Assembly: GCA_021162325.1 (NCBI GenBank)
Contig: JAGGYV010000220.1
Location: 1 to 37,728, forward strand
Length of the DNA: 37,728 nucleotides
Reading direction: 5' to 3'
DNA from: Desulfobacteraceae bacterium
GTDB taxonomy: Bacteria; Desulfobacterota; Desulfobacteria; Desulfobacterales; Desulfosalsimonadaceae
Numbering within the stretch: position 1 is the first letter of the stretch; each line of letters begins with the position of its first letter. Shown here piece after piece: positions 9,949 to 19,096 of this stretch. The translations under genes were made by a program, and so were the position numbers. A model generated the notes under the pieces. It did no database searches, was not told the DNA's origin, and saw only the letters and a list, made by a program, of their open reading frames with translations.

Positions 9949-10144
9949 TTTGACTCCTTAAATGTCTATGTTCAAAATTGTGTAAATTATTACAGATTGG
10001 TGATTGATTTTTTTATAAAATGGGTGCGATTTTTGATTTGTCAAGCCCCTTTGCTGAATCATCCCGGATAATTTGTGCATGGGGAATATGCGCAGGGGAT
10101 GAAAATGTTTTTGAATTATCTTTATTTTAAGGGTTGCTAAGTGC

Positions 10145-10310
10145 TGATGGCTTCGTAAAAAGTCCAAATTCTTTGTTGCGCTACATCCTTCGTCTCTTCA
10201 TGGTACGCTAAGTACGAATCATCACTCAGGATTTGCGCGCCTCGCCAATTTTAAGATTTGGTGGAACTTTTTTCTTTGCCATCGGAATCCGACTTTTTAC
10301 GAGTTTGTCA
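10145..10310 (-). mobile_element. MITE-like repeat family 1, copy A
   Basis: Starts TGATGGCTTCGTAAAAAGTC, ends GACTTTTTACGAGTTTGTCA; near-identical (inverted) to 18093-18245 and 37580-37728; AAGTGCT at 10139-10145 and 10310-10316. Confidence 0.85.
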
Positions 10311-10417
10311 AGTGCTAAAGATTTAAAAAATTATCCAGTGTTATCTTGTCGGCGATATGCTATAAACTTTTTATATTATTCCATTAATGACATTCTTAAA
10401 ATAATAACATCTCATGC

Positions 10418-11281
10418 ATGTATATTTTTTTTGAAAATTTAACCCAAAAACAGACAGACATATGTGTTCTGGTTCTGTCTTCATCAGCAGTGCCGCATCG
10501 GATCACGAAAAATAAAAACAGTTGGGATGTATGGGTCGGGGAGTCTCATTACGACCGTGCGCGTGAGGCAATGGCACTGTATTTTAAAGAGAATAGAAAT
10601 TCTCTTCCGGACTTTAGTGAAATAAATGTTGAGATTAAAAAAGACACAATCATTTCAGGTATTATCATATCCATTATGCTTTTGATATGGTATATACTGG
10701 TTCAAAATGCCGGTGACGCAAAAGAGATCATCAATCGGTTCGGCGCATCGGCGGTCAAAATACTTGACGGTGAATATTACCGGTCAGTGACCGCGTTATT
10801 GCTTCACAAAGATGAATTGCATCTTGCTGGGAATATGATCGGTCTTTTTATTTTTGGAACCGCTCTATGTTCAGTAACCGGCTGGGGAGCCGGGTGGCTG
10901 ATGGTTCTTATCAGCGGGGTTGCCGGCAACCTGATGAATGCATTTATGTATGAGAGTGCCCATGTTTCAATCGGTGCGTCAACCGCTGTATTCGGTGCGG
11001 TCGGCATTTTGGCCGGTTACCAGGGGTTTAAAAAAAAAAGAACACCGAAACGATTGAAAAGTGCATGGGTGCCCATAGCGTGCGGGTTGGCGCTCCTTGG
11101 ACTGCTCGGTTCCGGCGGCCCTGAAACCGATATCATGGCGCATTTGTTTGGATTTTTTTGCGGGATTCTGATGGGAAGTTTATATGCCCTGTTTATTAAA
11201 AAACCGCCTGGAAATTTTTTTCAATGCCTGTCTGCGGCGGGGATGGTGGTTATTGTTTATTGGGCCTGGTCGGCGGGATAA
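10418..11281 (+). CDS. Rhomboid-family intramembrane serine protease
   Basis: HLAGNMIGLFIFG, GASTAVFGAVG (catalytic Ser), MAHLFGFFCG (catalytic His), several TM segments. Confidence 0.9.
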   Translation: MYIFFENLTQKQTDICVLVLSSSAVPHRITKNKNSWDVWVGESHYDRAREAMALYFKENRNSLPDFSEINVEIKKDTIISGIIISIMLLIWYILVQNAGDAKEIINRFGASAVKILDGEYYRSVTALLLHKDELHLAGNMIGLFIFGTALCSVTGWGAGWLMVLISGVAGNLMNAFMYESAHVSIGASTAVFGAVGILAGYQGFKKKRTPKRLKSAWVPIACGLALLGLLGSGGPETDIMAHLFGFFCGILMGSLYALFIKKPPGNFFQCLSAAGMVVIVYWAWSAG

Positions 11282-11304
11282 CATTTGATGGACAAGGACT
11301 GAAT

Positions 11305-11856
11305 ATGAAAAATATTGCAGCATTGCTGTTTGAGGCAAACATATTGAAAAATATTCCCAGGGCAGGGTTCCATTTTCTGGGAGTTGGAAAAGAGTCTGTG
11401 GCGGAGCATTCATTTAGTGCGACGTTTATCGCGTATGTGATGTCTATGATGGCGCCGGAAATTGATTCACTCCGGCTCATCACCATGTGCCTGATTCATG
11501 ATTTGCCGGAAGCCAGAATCGGGGATCAGAATTATGTACAAAAAAAATACGTGACCGCTGATGAGGAAAAAGCAGTCGCAGACGCTACCCGGCATCTTCC
11601 GTTTGGTCAATCCATGGCAGCTTTGATAACGGAATTTAACGAACAAATGTCCCCGGAATCAAAAATGGCCTATGACGCAGATCAGTTGTCGTTTATTATT
11701 GAATTGAAATCCATTGCCGACATTGGTCATAAAAGCCCGGATCAATGGTTGCCGGTGGTGCAGCAGCGTTTGAAAACTGATATTGGAAAACGACTGGCAA
11801 AAGAAATCATGGCAACCACTTGGGATGCATGGTGGATGGACACCTATGAAGAGTGA
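11305..11856 (+). CDS. HD-domain phosphohydrolase (YfbR/HDDC2-like)
   Basis: From internal ATG at 11305: ESVAEHSFSATFIAYVM...CLIHDLPEARIGD...AYDADQLSFIIELK; HD residues present. Confidence 0.87.
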   Translation: MKNIAALLFEANILKNIPRAGFHFLGVGKESVAEHSFSATFIAYVMSMMAPEIDSLRLITMCLIHDLPEARIGDQNYVQKKYVTADEEKAVADATRHLPFGQSMAALITEFNEQMSPESKMAYDADQLSFIIELKSIADIGHKSPDQWLPVVQQRLKTDIGKRLAKEIMATTWDAWWMDTYEE

Positions 11857-11976
11857 ATTATATTGATTTTTTGGTAAAATAGCTATAAGTGACTATCTTT
11901 TTTTTAGATGTTTTTCATTCCTGTATATGAAATGGATTTTTAACAATCGATATAAACCAGCCAGAGTATTTTAATC

Positions 11977-12660
11977 ATGCGACTTCAGCTAAAAGAGATG
12001 GCAGCAGCTTTAAATATTACTCCCAACACTGTCGAACGATGGATCCGGCAGGGAAGAATTCCGGTTCGCATAAAGGAAAATACCTGTATTTTCAGCCTTC
12101 CATCGTTGCGGAAATGGGCGGATGCCAATAATCTGACATACACGCCGCCGGGTGCGGCAGTCCTGATGGCATTGAAAGAGAAGGCGGAGAATCTGCACAT
12201 TGCAATGGCGCGAGGGGGTGTCTATTATGATATTGAGGGCGAATCCGTAGCAGAAGTTATACGCGCAGGGGTGAATTGTATCACCTGTTTTGACACCCAA
12301 GGGCAAAGGCAAGCCCTGTATGACAGTTTGCTGGCAAGGGAAGAATTGATGTCCACCGGTATCGGAAAAGGCGTGGCAATCCCCCATCCCCGGACACCGC
12401 TGGATTATGGAGAAATTCCGGCTTTTATTTCCACCTGTTTTCTTAAAAACCCGGTGGATTATCAAGCGGTTGACCGCCTGCCGGTGTTTGTTTTATTTCT
12501 TCTCGTCTGCCCGTCTTCAAAGAGCCATCTTCATTTGCTGGCAAGGCTTTCGTTTTGTTTGAGGGATGAAGAATTTATACAATTTTTAAATCAACCACCA
12601 GCGTCGGCGGCTTTTTTTAAGAAAATTGAAGAATTGGACCAGCGGTTTGACGCACCTTAA
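11977..12660 (+). CDS. DNA-binding HTH + PTS EIIA type-2 (PtsN-like) regulator
   Basis: N-term MAAALNITPNTVERWIRQGRIP (excisionase/MerR-like HTH); C-term GIGKGVAIPHPR active-site His motif of EIIA-Fru/Ntr. Confidence 0.87.
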   Translation: MRLQLKEMAAALNITPNTVERWIRQGRIPVRIKENTCIFSLPSLRKWADANNLTYTPPGAAVLMALKEKAENLHIAMARGGVYYDIEGESVAEVIRAGVNCITCFDTQGQRQALYDSLLAREELMSTGIGKGVAIPHPRTPLDYGEIPAFISTCFLKNPVDYQAVDRLPVFVLFLLVCPSSKSHLHLLARLSFCLRDEEFIQFLNQPPASAAFFKKIEELDQRFDAP

Positions 12661-12683
12661 AAGGCTTAGTCTCTTATCTCTGA

Positions 12684-12877
12684 TTTTTGTGTTTTTTTGG
12701 CAAACTTTTTTAAAAACTCAAAAAGTATGAAGTGCCTAAAGTGATCTAAAGTGCCTAAAGTTGTGGACTGCGCTAAACGCGCGATCATTTTTAACATAAA
12801 AATTGAAAATGCCGAAGGCATTAACCATAACTTTAGCTCACTTCAAACTTTAGTTCACTTTTAATTTTTCCGGTTTA
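12684..12877. repeat. ~193-bp structured dispersed repeat family 2, copy 1
   Basis: Near-identical in length and sequence to 36316-36508; internal palindromes AATGCC-GAA-GGCATT and long-range arms aagtgcctaaagt.../...actttagctcactt. Confidence 0.88.
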
Positions 12878-12904
12878 GATAGTGAATATGTTGAAATTTA
12901 TATT

Positions 12905-14638
12905 GTGAAATTTATTAAAGGATTAAATATAGTACGATTTCCATCCCGATGGATTTTTTTTCGTTTTGACGATCGACTGCTTTTGATCAGTATCGGTGCG
13001 CTGGTGGGCTCATGCAGCGGCCTTGCAGCGCTCGCGCTGAATCGGGGGTTGATCGCCATGTTTGAGATGCTGGGGCATTACCGGCATTTGTGGTGGGCGT
13101 TTATTATGCCGGGAATCGGTGCTGCGTTGTCCTCTCTGTTTCTCGAAAAAATAATCAAAGAGGGTGCCGGACACGGCGTACCGGAAGTGTTATACAGCGT
13201 TTCCCGTTATGGCGGGCTGATGCGCTTTCGATCAAGCTTTTCTCGATTGATTTCAAGCTGTTTAACCATCGGCAGCGGCGGATCAGCCGGGCCGGAAGCA
13301 CCCGTGGTCATGAGCGGCGCGGCCATTGGTTCAAATATTGCTCAATTGTTTTCTTTAAATGACCGCCAGCGCGTCGCGCTTGTCGGCTGCGGCACAGCTG
13401 GCGCTGTGGCCGCAATTTTCAATGCGCCGATTGCCGGACTGGTGTTTACCATTGAGGTGATTATCGGCGAATGGTCAGCGTTGAATATTGTGCCGATTGC
13501 CGTTGCTTCAGTTTTCGGTGCCCAGGTCAGCCGGCTGCTGCAGGGTAATCAGATTGCGTTTACACATTTGCAATTTAATATTGATCCTGGCGATACCATT
13601 GCATGCCTGGGGCTTGCGGTTGTAACCGCCCTTGTATCTATCTTGTTGACACGGGCTTTAAGGTTGTCATATCGGGGCGCCCGTCATATTCATCTCCCGA
13701 TATGGGTGAAAGCAGCCATTGGCGGATGCCTGGTGGGGGGGATTGGTTTTTTTCTGCCGGATGTGCTCGGGGAAGGGTACCATTCAATTCAGGCGATGGT
13801 TGAAGGTACATTCTCCAATGGTTTGTTGTTTGTGGCGCTTCTGGTGCTTGCAAAGATCCTGGCGACTTCCTTTACCTTAGGCTGGGGTGGTTCCGGGGGT
13901 ATATTCGCACCCTGTCTGGTAATCGGCAGTTTTACCGGTTTGATGTATCATCGTTTTATTGAAATGTTATGGCCGGGGATTGCATGGGTCAATGAAGGAT
14001 GTTTTGCTTTGCTGGGTATGGCCGGCCTGATCAGCGGTATTCTTCAGGCGCCGTTGACCGGCATGTTTTTAATCGTTGAAATCACTGGCGGGTATGAAGT
14101 GATTCTGCCGTTGATTCTGGTTTCTGCAATTTCTACAACGCTATGCCATTCGTTTGAACCGGCCTCTTTTTATATGAAGGATCTGGTGGAAAAAGGCCAT
14201 TTTCTTCGTCCCCGGACAGATGCCCGGGTTCTTGCGGATTTGAGTGTCAGCGAGTTGGTTGAAAAGGACTGTATTATTGTTACCAAGGAGATGAAACTGG
14301 GGGATTTTGTAAAAATTATGCAAAAATCCCACAGAAATTTTTTTCCGGTGGAAGATGAAAACAGCCGGGAATTTCTCGGTTTGATCCACTTGGATGATAT
14401 CCGGGAATATCTTTTTGACCCATTATTTTATGAAACTGTTTTTTTAGAACAGATTATGGATACTCAGGTGCGGACAGTTGGCTTAGATGATGATTTGTCG
14501 GCTATTCTTGATCGCATGGATGCCGGTAATCTGTTCAGTATGCCGGTGGTTGCCAATAATCAGTTTGTCGGCATGATTTCCAAGGCGACGTTGCTGGATA
14601 AGTATCGTAATGAGCTGATTGTCCAGACGAATCATTGA
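12905..14638 (+). CDS. CLC-family chloride channel/transporter with CBS pair
   Basis: EGAGHGVPEV, GSGGSAGPEAPVVMSGAAIG, FNAPIAGLVFTIEV, GWGGSGGIFAPCLVIGS; C-terminal CBS repeats. Confidence 0.94.
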   Translation: MKFIKGLNIVRFPSRWIFFRFDDRLLLISIGALVGSCSGLAALALNRGLIAMFEMLGHYRHLWWAFIMPGIGAALSSLFLEKIIKEGAGHGVPEVLYSVSRYGGLMRFRSSFSRLISSCLTIGSGGSAGPEAPVVMSGAAIGSNIAQLFSLNDRQRVALVGCGTAGAVAAIFNAPIAGLVFTIEVIIGEWSALNIVPIAVASVFGAQVSRLLQGNQIAFTHLQFNIDPGDTIACLGLAVVTALVSILLTRALRLSYRGARHIHLPIWVKAAIGGCLVGGIGFFLPDVLGEGYHSIQAMVEGTFSNGLLFVALLVLAKILATSFTLGWGGSGGIFAPCLVIGSFTGLMYHRFIEMLWPGIAWVNEGCFALLGMAGLISGILQAPLTGMFLIVEITGGYEVILPLILVSAISTTLCHSFEPASFYMKDLVEKGHFLRPRTDARVLADLSVSELVEKDCIIVTKEMKLGDFVKIMQKSHRNFFPVEDENSREFLGLIHLDDIREYLFDPLFYETVFLEQIMDTQVRTVGLDDDLSAILDRMDAGNLFSMPVVANNQFVGMISKATLLDKYRNELIVQTNH

Positions 14639-14640
14639 TT

Positions 14641-14785
14641 TAACAGGCTGTTGAAAAACTATTGCGCTTGTCAATACGGCGTTAAAATTCGGCTCAAAGT
14701 GCTCATTTATAGACATAAACTCCGCTTTTTCGCCGAATTTTGCCTTGTCTTGACTGCGCTCATGACGTTTTTCAATAACCTGTTA
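14641..14785. repeat. Imperfect long inverted repeat (MITE-like, single copy here)
   Basis: TAACAGGCTGTTGAAAAAC ... GTTTTTCAATAACCTGTTA terminal arms; subterminal GCGCTTGTCAATACGGCGTTAAAATTCGGC vs GCCGAATTTTGCCTTGTCTTGACTGCGC. Confidence 0.7.
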
Positions 14786-14843
14786 GAGAATCAGGTGTTC
14801 AGCCTTTTACCTGAATACCTTATCATTGAAGAGGTGAAGAATA

Positions 14844-15674
14844 ATGGAAACAAGATTGCTTCATATTTTTAGAAATACTCCCATCGGTCGGGAGGTGTTG
14901 CTTCAGTCAATGTATTTCTGCAAATCCATCGGCGTCCACCCGGTGATCTATATTCCTGAATTTATAAAGTTTCTAATGTATTTTGAAAAAGATGTGGTTC
15001 AGATTGATTTGGATGATTCCTATCTGATCGCTCCGGAAACCGCTTCGGCGCATGCGGTGGAAATTGTCCGTTCACAGGGATTGCCGGAACCGAATTTTAT
15101 TGAGCCGAAAAATTTTACCGCTTCCACCCTGCCGGACATTCCGGTCAATTTTGACTTTATGTGCTGTCCCCGGACAATCAGTGACCTTTCCTCAAAAATC
15201 GGGTTGGGTTATATCGGCCCGAGGGTCCGGCGGATCGTGCATTCGGCTAAGTTCCCGGTGCTCATTGTCGGAACGATATATAAGCCATGGAAATCAATAG
15301 GCGTTATGTTTGGCGGATCTGCCAATGCCATTAACGCATTTCGTCTGGGGGTTCGTATCAGTCGTTTATCCGGGCTGCCGATGAATGTTTACACGCAACT
15401 GGGAAAACATTCACCTGATTATTACAAGGATATTATCCAAAAGAATGATCTTACCTGGGACATGGAGCAGTATGTGCGGAACTGGGAGTTTTTTGACTCT
15501 GGTGAGTTCTCAGTCAACCTGTACAAAGTGCCTCATGATGCCCTTGTGGTTATAGGCGCTTATGGACACGGTGTTATCAAGGAAATGCTGTTCGGCAGCA
15601 CGATGGAAAAGGTGCAATCCATATTGCCCAACAATCTACTGATTGTCGGGCCGAAATATCAGGCTGCCATGTGA
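14844..15674 (+). CDS. Universal stress protein-like (UspA fold)
   Basis: C-terminal DALVVIGAYGHGVIKEMLFGSTMEKVQSILPNNLLIVGP; SIGVMFGGSANAINAFRLGVRISR. Confidence 0.7.
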   Translation: METRLLHIFRNTPIGREVLLQSMYFCKSIGVHPVIYIPEFIKFLMYFEKDVVQIDLDDSYLIAPETASAHAVEIVRSQGLPEPNFIEPKNFTASTLPDIPVNFDFMCCPRTISDLSSKIGLGYIGPRVRRIVHSAKFPVLIVGTIYKPWKSIGVMFGGSANAINAFRLGVRISRLSGLPMNVYTQLGKHSPDYYKDIIQKNDLTWDMEQYVRNWEFFDSGEFSVNLYKVPHDALVVIGAYGHGVIKEMLFGSTMEKVQSILPNNLLIVGPKYQAAM

Positions 15675-16132
15675 TTTATTACTTAATTACATTAATGTGG
15701 GCATTATTCGGATTTTTGTCCTGGTATTTTTCAACGTATATTTTTACATTTGTCATATCTCCGGCGGTTCCGGGTGCAATGGCGTTGATGCGGGAATGTA
15801 CATCGTCCAAAGTCTTGCAGGATCTGCATTTGATGGTCCTTTCCCACATATCCGACTATACTCTGGGGTTTTTATTTGCATTGATACTGGCCATATTTTC
15901 AAATTTTTCAAAAGTACGAATGGGTTTTTATATTTTTGCCATGAGTATTTTACCCATTTACTATCATGTTATCCAATTGATTGAATATAAAAGTTATTAC
16001 GCTGGATGGCCTTACTGGATATTTGCTTCGATCGGCATGGGATTTCTATCCATACTTATTTTTTCACCGTTATTTGCATTCACCGGTGGTGTTTTGGGAA
16101 AGGCTCTTAAGATGAGATGGCAGAACGTTTAA
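15671..16132 (+). CDS. Small integral membrane protein, unknown function
   Basis: Several hydrophobic segments; overlaps the upstream stop by 4 bp (translational coupling). Confidence 0.75.
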   Translation: MIYYLITLMWALFGFLSWYFSTYIFTFVISPAVPGAMALMRECTSSKVLQDLHLMVLSHISDYTLGFLFALILAIFSNFSKVRMGFYIFAMSILPIYYHVIQLIEYKSYYAGWPYWIFASIGMGFLSILIFSPLFAFTGGVLGKALKMRWQNV

Positions 16133-16208
16133 ATTATAAAAAATTCTTTTACCTGATTATTTAGGCAGGGATAAATCTTTTAAAATATACATTAAATAGG
16201 GGAATAAC

Positions 16209-16493
16209 ATGAAAAAATTGTTTAACGGTATTAAAGCGGCGAAATTAGGTACTGAGAAGATGCCTGCTGTTGTTTGCGTCCAGACAGAAGAAAGATCCAA
16301 AGAAGTGGCATCAATATTTGAAGCGCATGGATGGAAATATTCAATTGATTTGGCATCGGACAAACCCGAAGATATTAACGACTTGGAAATTCTGTTGAAT
16401 CCGCCCAAACAAACGAAAGCCGAAACGAAAATCGGCCGCAATGATCCCTGCCCATGTGGCAGCGGGAAAAAGTATAAAAAATGCTGTGGATGA
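16209..16493 (+). CDS. SEC-C motif small protein (PBPRA1643-like SWIM/SEC-C family)
   Basis: C-terminal [24 protein letters not shown] zinc motif. Confidence 0.88.
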   Translation: MKKLFNGIKAAKLGTEKMPAVVCVQTEERSKEVASIFEAHGWKYSIDLASDKPEDINDLEILLNPPKQTKAETKIGRNDPCPCGSGKKYKKCCG

Positions 16494-16503
16494 TGTAATT
16501 ATA

Positions 16504-16538
16504 CAAAAAAAACTCCGCTGGATTAATCCCGGCGGAGT
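16504..16538 (-). terminator. Rho-independent terminator of the rhlE-like gene
   Basis: Minus strand ACTCCGC...GCGGAGT hairpin followed by T8 (plus strand aaaaaaaaCTCCGC...GCGGAG). Confidence 0.8.
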
Positions 16539-16570
16539 CGTGTACCGATATAACTGATTCCGTTTCGTTT

Positions 16571-17788
16571 TTATGCATTTGCTCTTTGAGACCGCTCCTT
16601 TTTTACTCCGGCGTAATTGCGACGCGGTTTCCATTGCTTCTGAGGCTGTTTGTTGCGAGCGGGTGCCGGCGAACTATAGTTAAAATCTGATAAGGTGCGC
16701 TGCTCAATTTCCGAACCCATGACCCGGTTGATGGCGCGTACCATATCCCTGTCGTCGCCGGTAATAAGAGTGAATGCCTCGCCATTTTGTGTGGCCCTGC
16801 CGGTCCGTCCAATGCGATGAATGTATGCATCGGCGGTGGAAGGAATGTCGTAGTTGATGACATGCGAAATCTGCGTAACGTCAATGCCGCGAGCGGCAAT
16901 ATCGGTAGCTACCAGGATTTTATATGTACCGTTCCGGAAACCGTCCAAAGCGGCCTGGCGTTTTCCCTGTGAAAGGTTTCCCTGAATCGAAGCCGACCGG
17001 TAGCCGGCTTTAGCCAGTTTTTTATCTAAGCTTTTGGCCCGGTGTTTGGTTCGGGTAAAGACCAGGACTGACTGGGTGTCGATGTTTTCCAGCATCTTTA
17101 GTAGCAGCGCTGTCTTCAAGTGCTGCGCCACCGGGTAGAGTGCGTGACGAACAGTATCCGCCGGTGCAGTCGTTCCAATTTTTACAGTGACCGGATCCCG
17201 CAGAACATCATTTGCCAGATGACGTATTTCGCTTGGCATGGTTGCCGAAAAAAGCAGCGTCTGGCGATTTTTCGGAACAGATCTTAAAATCCGCCGGATA
17301 TCAGGCAAAAATCCCATGTCGAACATATGGTCAGCCTCGTCGAGAACCAGTACTTCAAGTTTGCGAAGATCAGCCGTATGACGGTTTATATGGTCAAGAA
17401 GCCGGCCGGGGCAGGCAACAACAATATCAGCACGTTTTAATTTCTGAATCTGCGGGTTAATCCCCACACCTCCGTAAACCGCCACGCTTTTTAAACGGGT
17501 TTTTTGCCCCAGGGTTTCGATTGCCTGATGAATTTGTTCGGCGAGTTCTCTTGTGGGGGCGATGATCAGGGCGCGGATGCCGCCATGGTCACTTTTTATC
17601 AGGCGATTGAGTATTGGCAGGACAAAAGCAGCTGTTTTGCCGGTGCCGGTCTGGGCCAGTCCCATGACATCTTTATGATTCAGAACATGCGGCATTGCCT
17701 GTGCCTGAATCGGGGTTGGGTCTATATAGCCTGCCGTTATAACGCCTGCCGCTACAGCAGGATGCAAATTAAATGTTTCAAATTTCAA
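16571..17788 (-). CDS. rhlE: DEAD-box RNA helicase, RhlE-type
   Basis: Q motif DPTPIQAQAMP, AQTGTGKTAAF, PTRELAEQ, VLDEADHM, SATMPSE, ARGIDVTQISHVINYD, HRIGRTGRA. Confidence 0.94.
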   Translation of the reverse strand: MKFETFNLHPAVAAGVITAGYIDPTPIQAQAMPHVLNHKDVMGLAQTGTGKTAAFVLPILNRLIKSDHGGIRALIIAPTRELAEQIHQAIETLGQKTRLKSVAVYGGVGINPQIQKLKRADIVVACPGRLLDHINRHTADLRKLEVLVLDEADHMFDMGFLPDIRRILRSVPKNRQTLLFSATMPSEIRHLANDVLRDPVTVKIGTTAPADTVRHALYPVAQHLKTALLLKMLENIDTQSVLVFTRTKHRAKSLDKKLAKAGYRSASIQGNLSQGKRQAALDGFRNGTYKILVATDIAARGIDVTQISHVINYDIPSTADAYIHRIGRTGRATQNGEAFTLITGDDRDMVRAINRVMGSEIEQRTLSDFNYSSPAPARNKQPQKQWKPRRNYAGVKKERSQRANA

Positions 17789-17889
17789 TCAATACCTTCT
17801 TTCGTATTCTATCTGAATTGAGCGCTTTAATTTTTGAAAAGCCTTTTTTTTGTACTTGCGACAGGCTCAACAATCGCCCAATCAATCTT

Positions 17890-17963
17890 TAAATAAAAAA
17901 AAGCCCCGGAACCATTCCGGGGCTTACGTAATTTTTAGTTGACAACCAAGAACTTTGTTAAAT
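17890..17963 (-). ncRNA. Candidate small RNA or leader/attenuator upstream of rhlE
   Basis: Minus strand: predicted TSS ~7 nt after -10, ending in AAGCCCCGGAA-TGG-TTCCGGGGCTTTTTTTT (hairpin 17901-17924 plus U-tract). Confidence 0.5.
17901..17924 (-). terminator. Strong intrinsic terminator
   Basis: aagccccggaaccattccggggctt perfect stem with A8 on the plus strand side = T8 on minus. Confidence 0.85.
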
Positions 17964-17969
17964 TTAAAC

Positions 17970-17998
17970 ATATAATAGATTACTGTAATTACTGTCAA
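17970..17998 (-). promoter_or_regulatory. Sigma70-like promoter
   Basis: Minus strand TTGACA (17993-17998) - 17 nt - TTATAT (17970-17975). Confidence 0.6.
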
Positions 17999-18030
17999 GT
18001 TAATTTTTATTAAAGAGATACGTGGTTGAG

Positions 18031-18526
18031 ATGAATCGGCTAGCGGATAACGGATCAAGCGCTTCAGGCAGAAAAAAGGATGGTATCAAACATGACAAAC
18101 TCGTAAAAAGTCGGATTCGGATGGCAAAGAAAAAAGCTCCAAATTTGAGGCGCGCAAATCCTGAGTGATGATTCGTACTTAGCGTACTATGAAGAAGCGA
18201 AGGATGCAGCGCAACAAAAAATTTGGACTTTTTACGAAGCCATCAAACATGATAGTCTCGTAGGAATCTTCATCGCCGCCAATGCATTTGGAAAAGATGC
18301 ATCCTCACAGGAAAATGGCAGACGACATCAAGGCCCCCCGCCGGAGGCATATTGTGCCTGTGAAGGTAAAAATGTCGGCGATACGGCAGAATTTGTCAGC
18401 CCTCGCGGAGATACGGTAACCGGCACCTGCGAGTTGGAACGCGATGGCGACCGACTTGTCCTGCGACCCGACAATCCCCCAGAAAGAAATTCCAGCGGTC
18501 GACCCATGAGAAACGATCGTGATTAA
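18031..18526 (+). pseudogene. Hypothetical gene split by MITE-like copy B
   Basis: Removing 157 nt (18096-18252) restores MNRLADNGSSASGRKKDGIKHDSLVGIFIAANAFGKDASSQENGRRHQGPPPEAYCACEGKNVGDTAEFVSPRGDTVTGTCELERDGDRLVLRPDNPPERNSSGRPMRNDRD*. Confidence 0.8.
18093..18245 (+). mobile_element. MITE-like repeat family 1, copy B
   Basis: TGACAAACTCGTAAAAAGTC...GACTTTTTACGAAGCCATCA; flanked by 11-bp direct repeat ATCAAACATGA (18085-18095 and 18242-18252), which overlaps the ends. Confidence 0.9.
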
Positions 18527-18589
18527 ACCTTAATTGCGTTGTTAACCGGGTTTTAGAAATACAGATATTCGTGGCTTTGGTGCACTGTT

Positions 18590-19096
18590 CTAACCTTCAG
18601 GAAATTGGCGGCAGTATTCATACAAAGCCATGTTGGCTGCTGAAGCGGCATTATAACTATGAGGCAGTCCCCACACAGGGATTTCGATAACATCATCAAG
18701 CTGAGTCAGAATCTCATCGCTGATTCCAAGGCGCTCGTTTCCTATAACCAGCACGGTGCGACGTTCAAAAGCAAAGTGATGAATATTTTGGGAGTTAGAT
18801 GCCTGCTCTATCCCAACGATACGATAGCCATCTTGTTTGAGTTTTTTAAGTACAGGACTCAGAGATCGGTGGGAGGCAATGGAAAGCGTTGATGTCGCAT
18901 CCCTGGCAATCTTTGGAATTAATGATGCGGCCCCGCAAATAATCATTTTTTCCACTGCGCAAGCACTGGCCGTGCGGGAAATTTGGGATATATTGACGTT
19001 GCTCCGCATAGGTACACAAGCAACAATCAACTCACGCGGCTGATTTAAATTCGTTGGGGATTTATGTCGCTGGTGGACAAAGTCACTCATGATCAA
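18590..19096 (-). CDS. TrmH/SpoU-family RNA 2'-O-methyltransferase
   Basis: VPMRSNVNISQISRTASACAVEK, LVIGNERLGISDEIL, EIPVWGLPHSYNAASAANMALYE (SpoU motifs). Confidence 0.87.
   Translation of the reverse strand: MIMSDFVHQRHKSPTNLNQPRELIVACVPMRSNVNISQISRTASACAVEKMIICGAASLIPKIARDATSTLSIASHRSLSPVLKKLKQDGYRIVGIEQASNSQNIHHFAFERRTVLVIGNERLGISDEILTQLDDVIEIPVWGLPHSYNAASAANMALYEYCRQFPEG

Noticed and set aside
10233-10442. Short plus-strand ORF reading out of MITE copy A (and 9958-10167 on minus)
   Set aside because: Frame built from repeat DNA plus AT-rich spacer; no conservation expected.
12010-12465. 151-aa minus-strand ORF inside the PTS-EIIA regulator
   Set aside because: Antisense shadow of a confident CDS, no RBS or motif.
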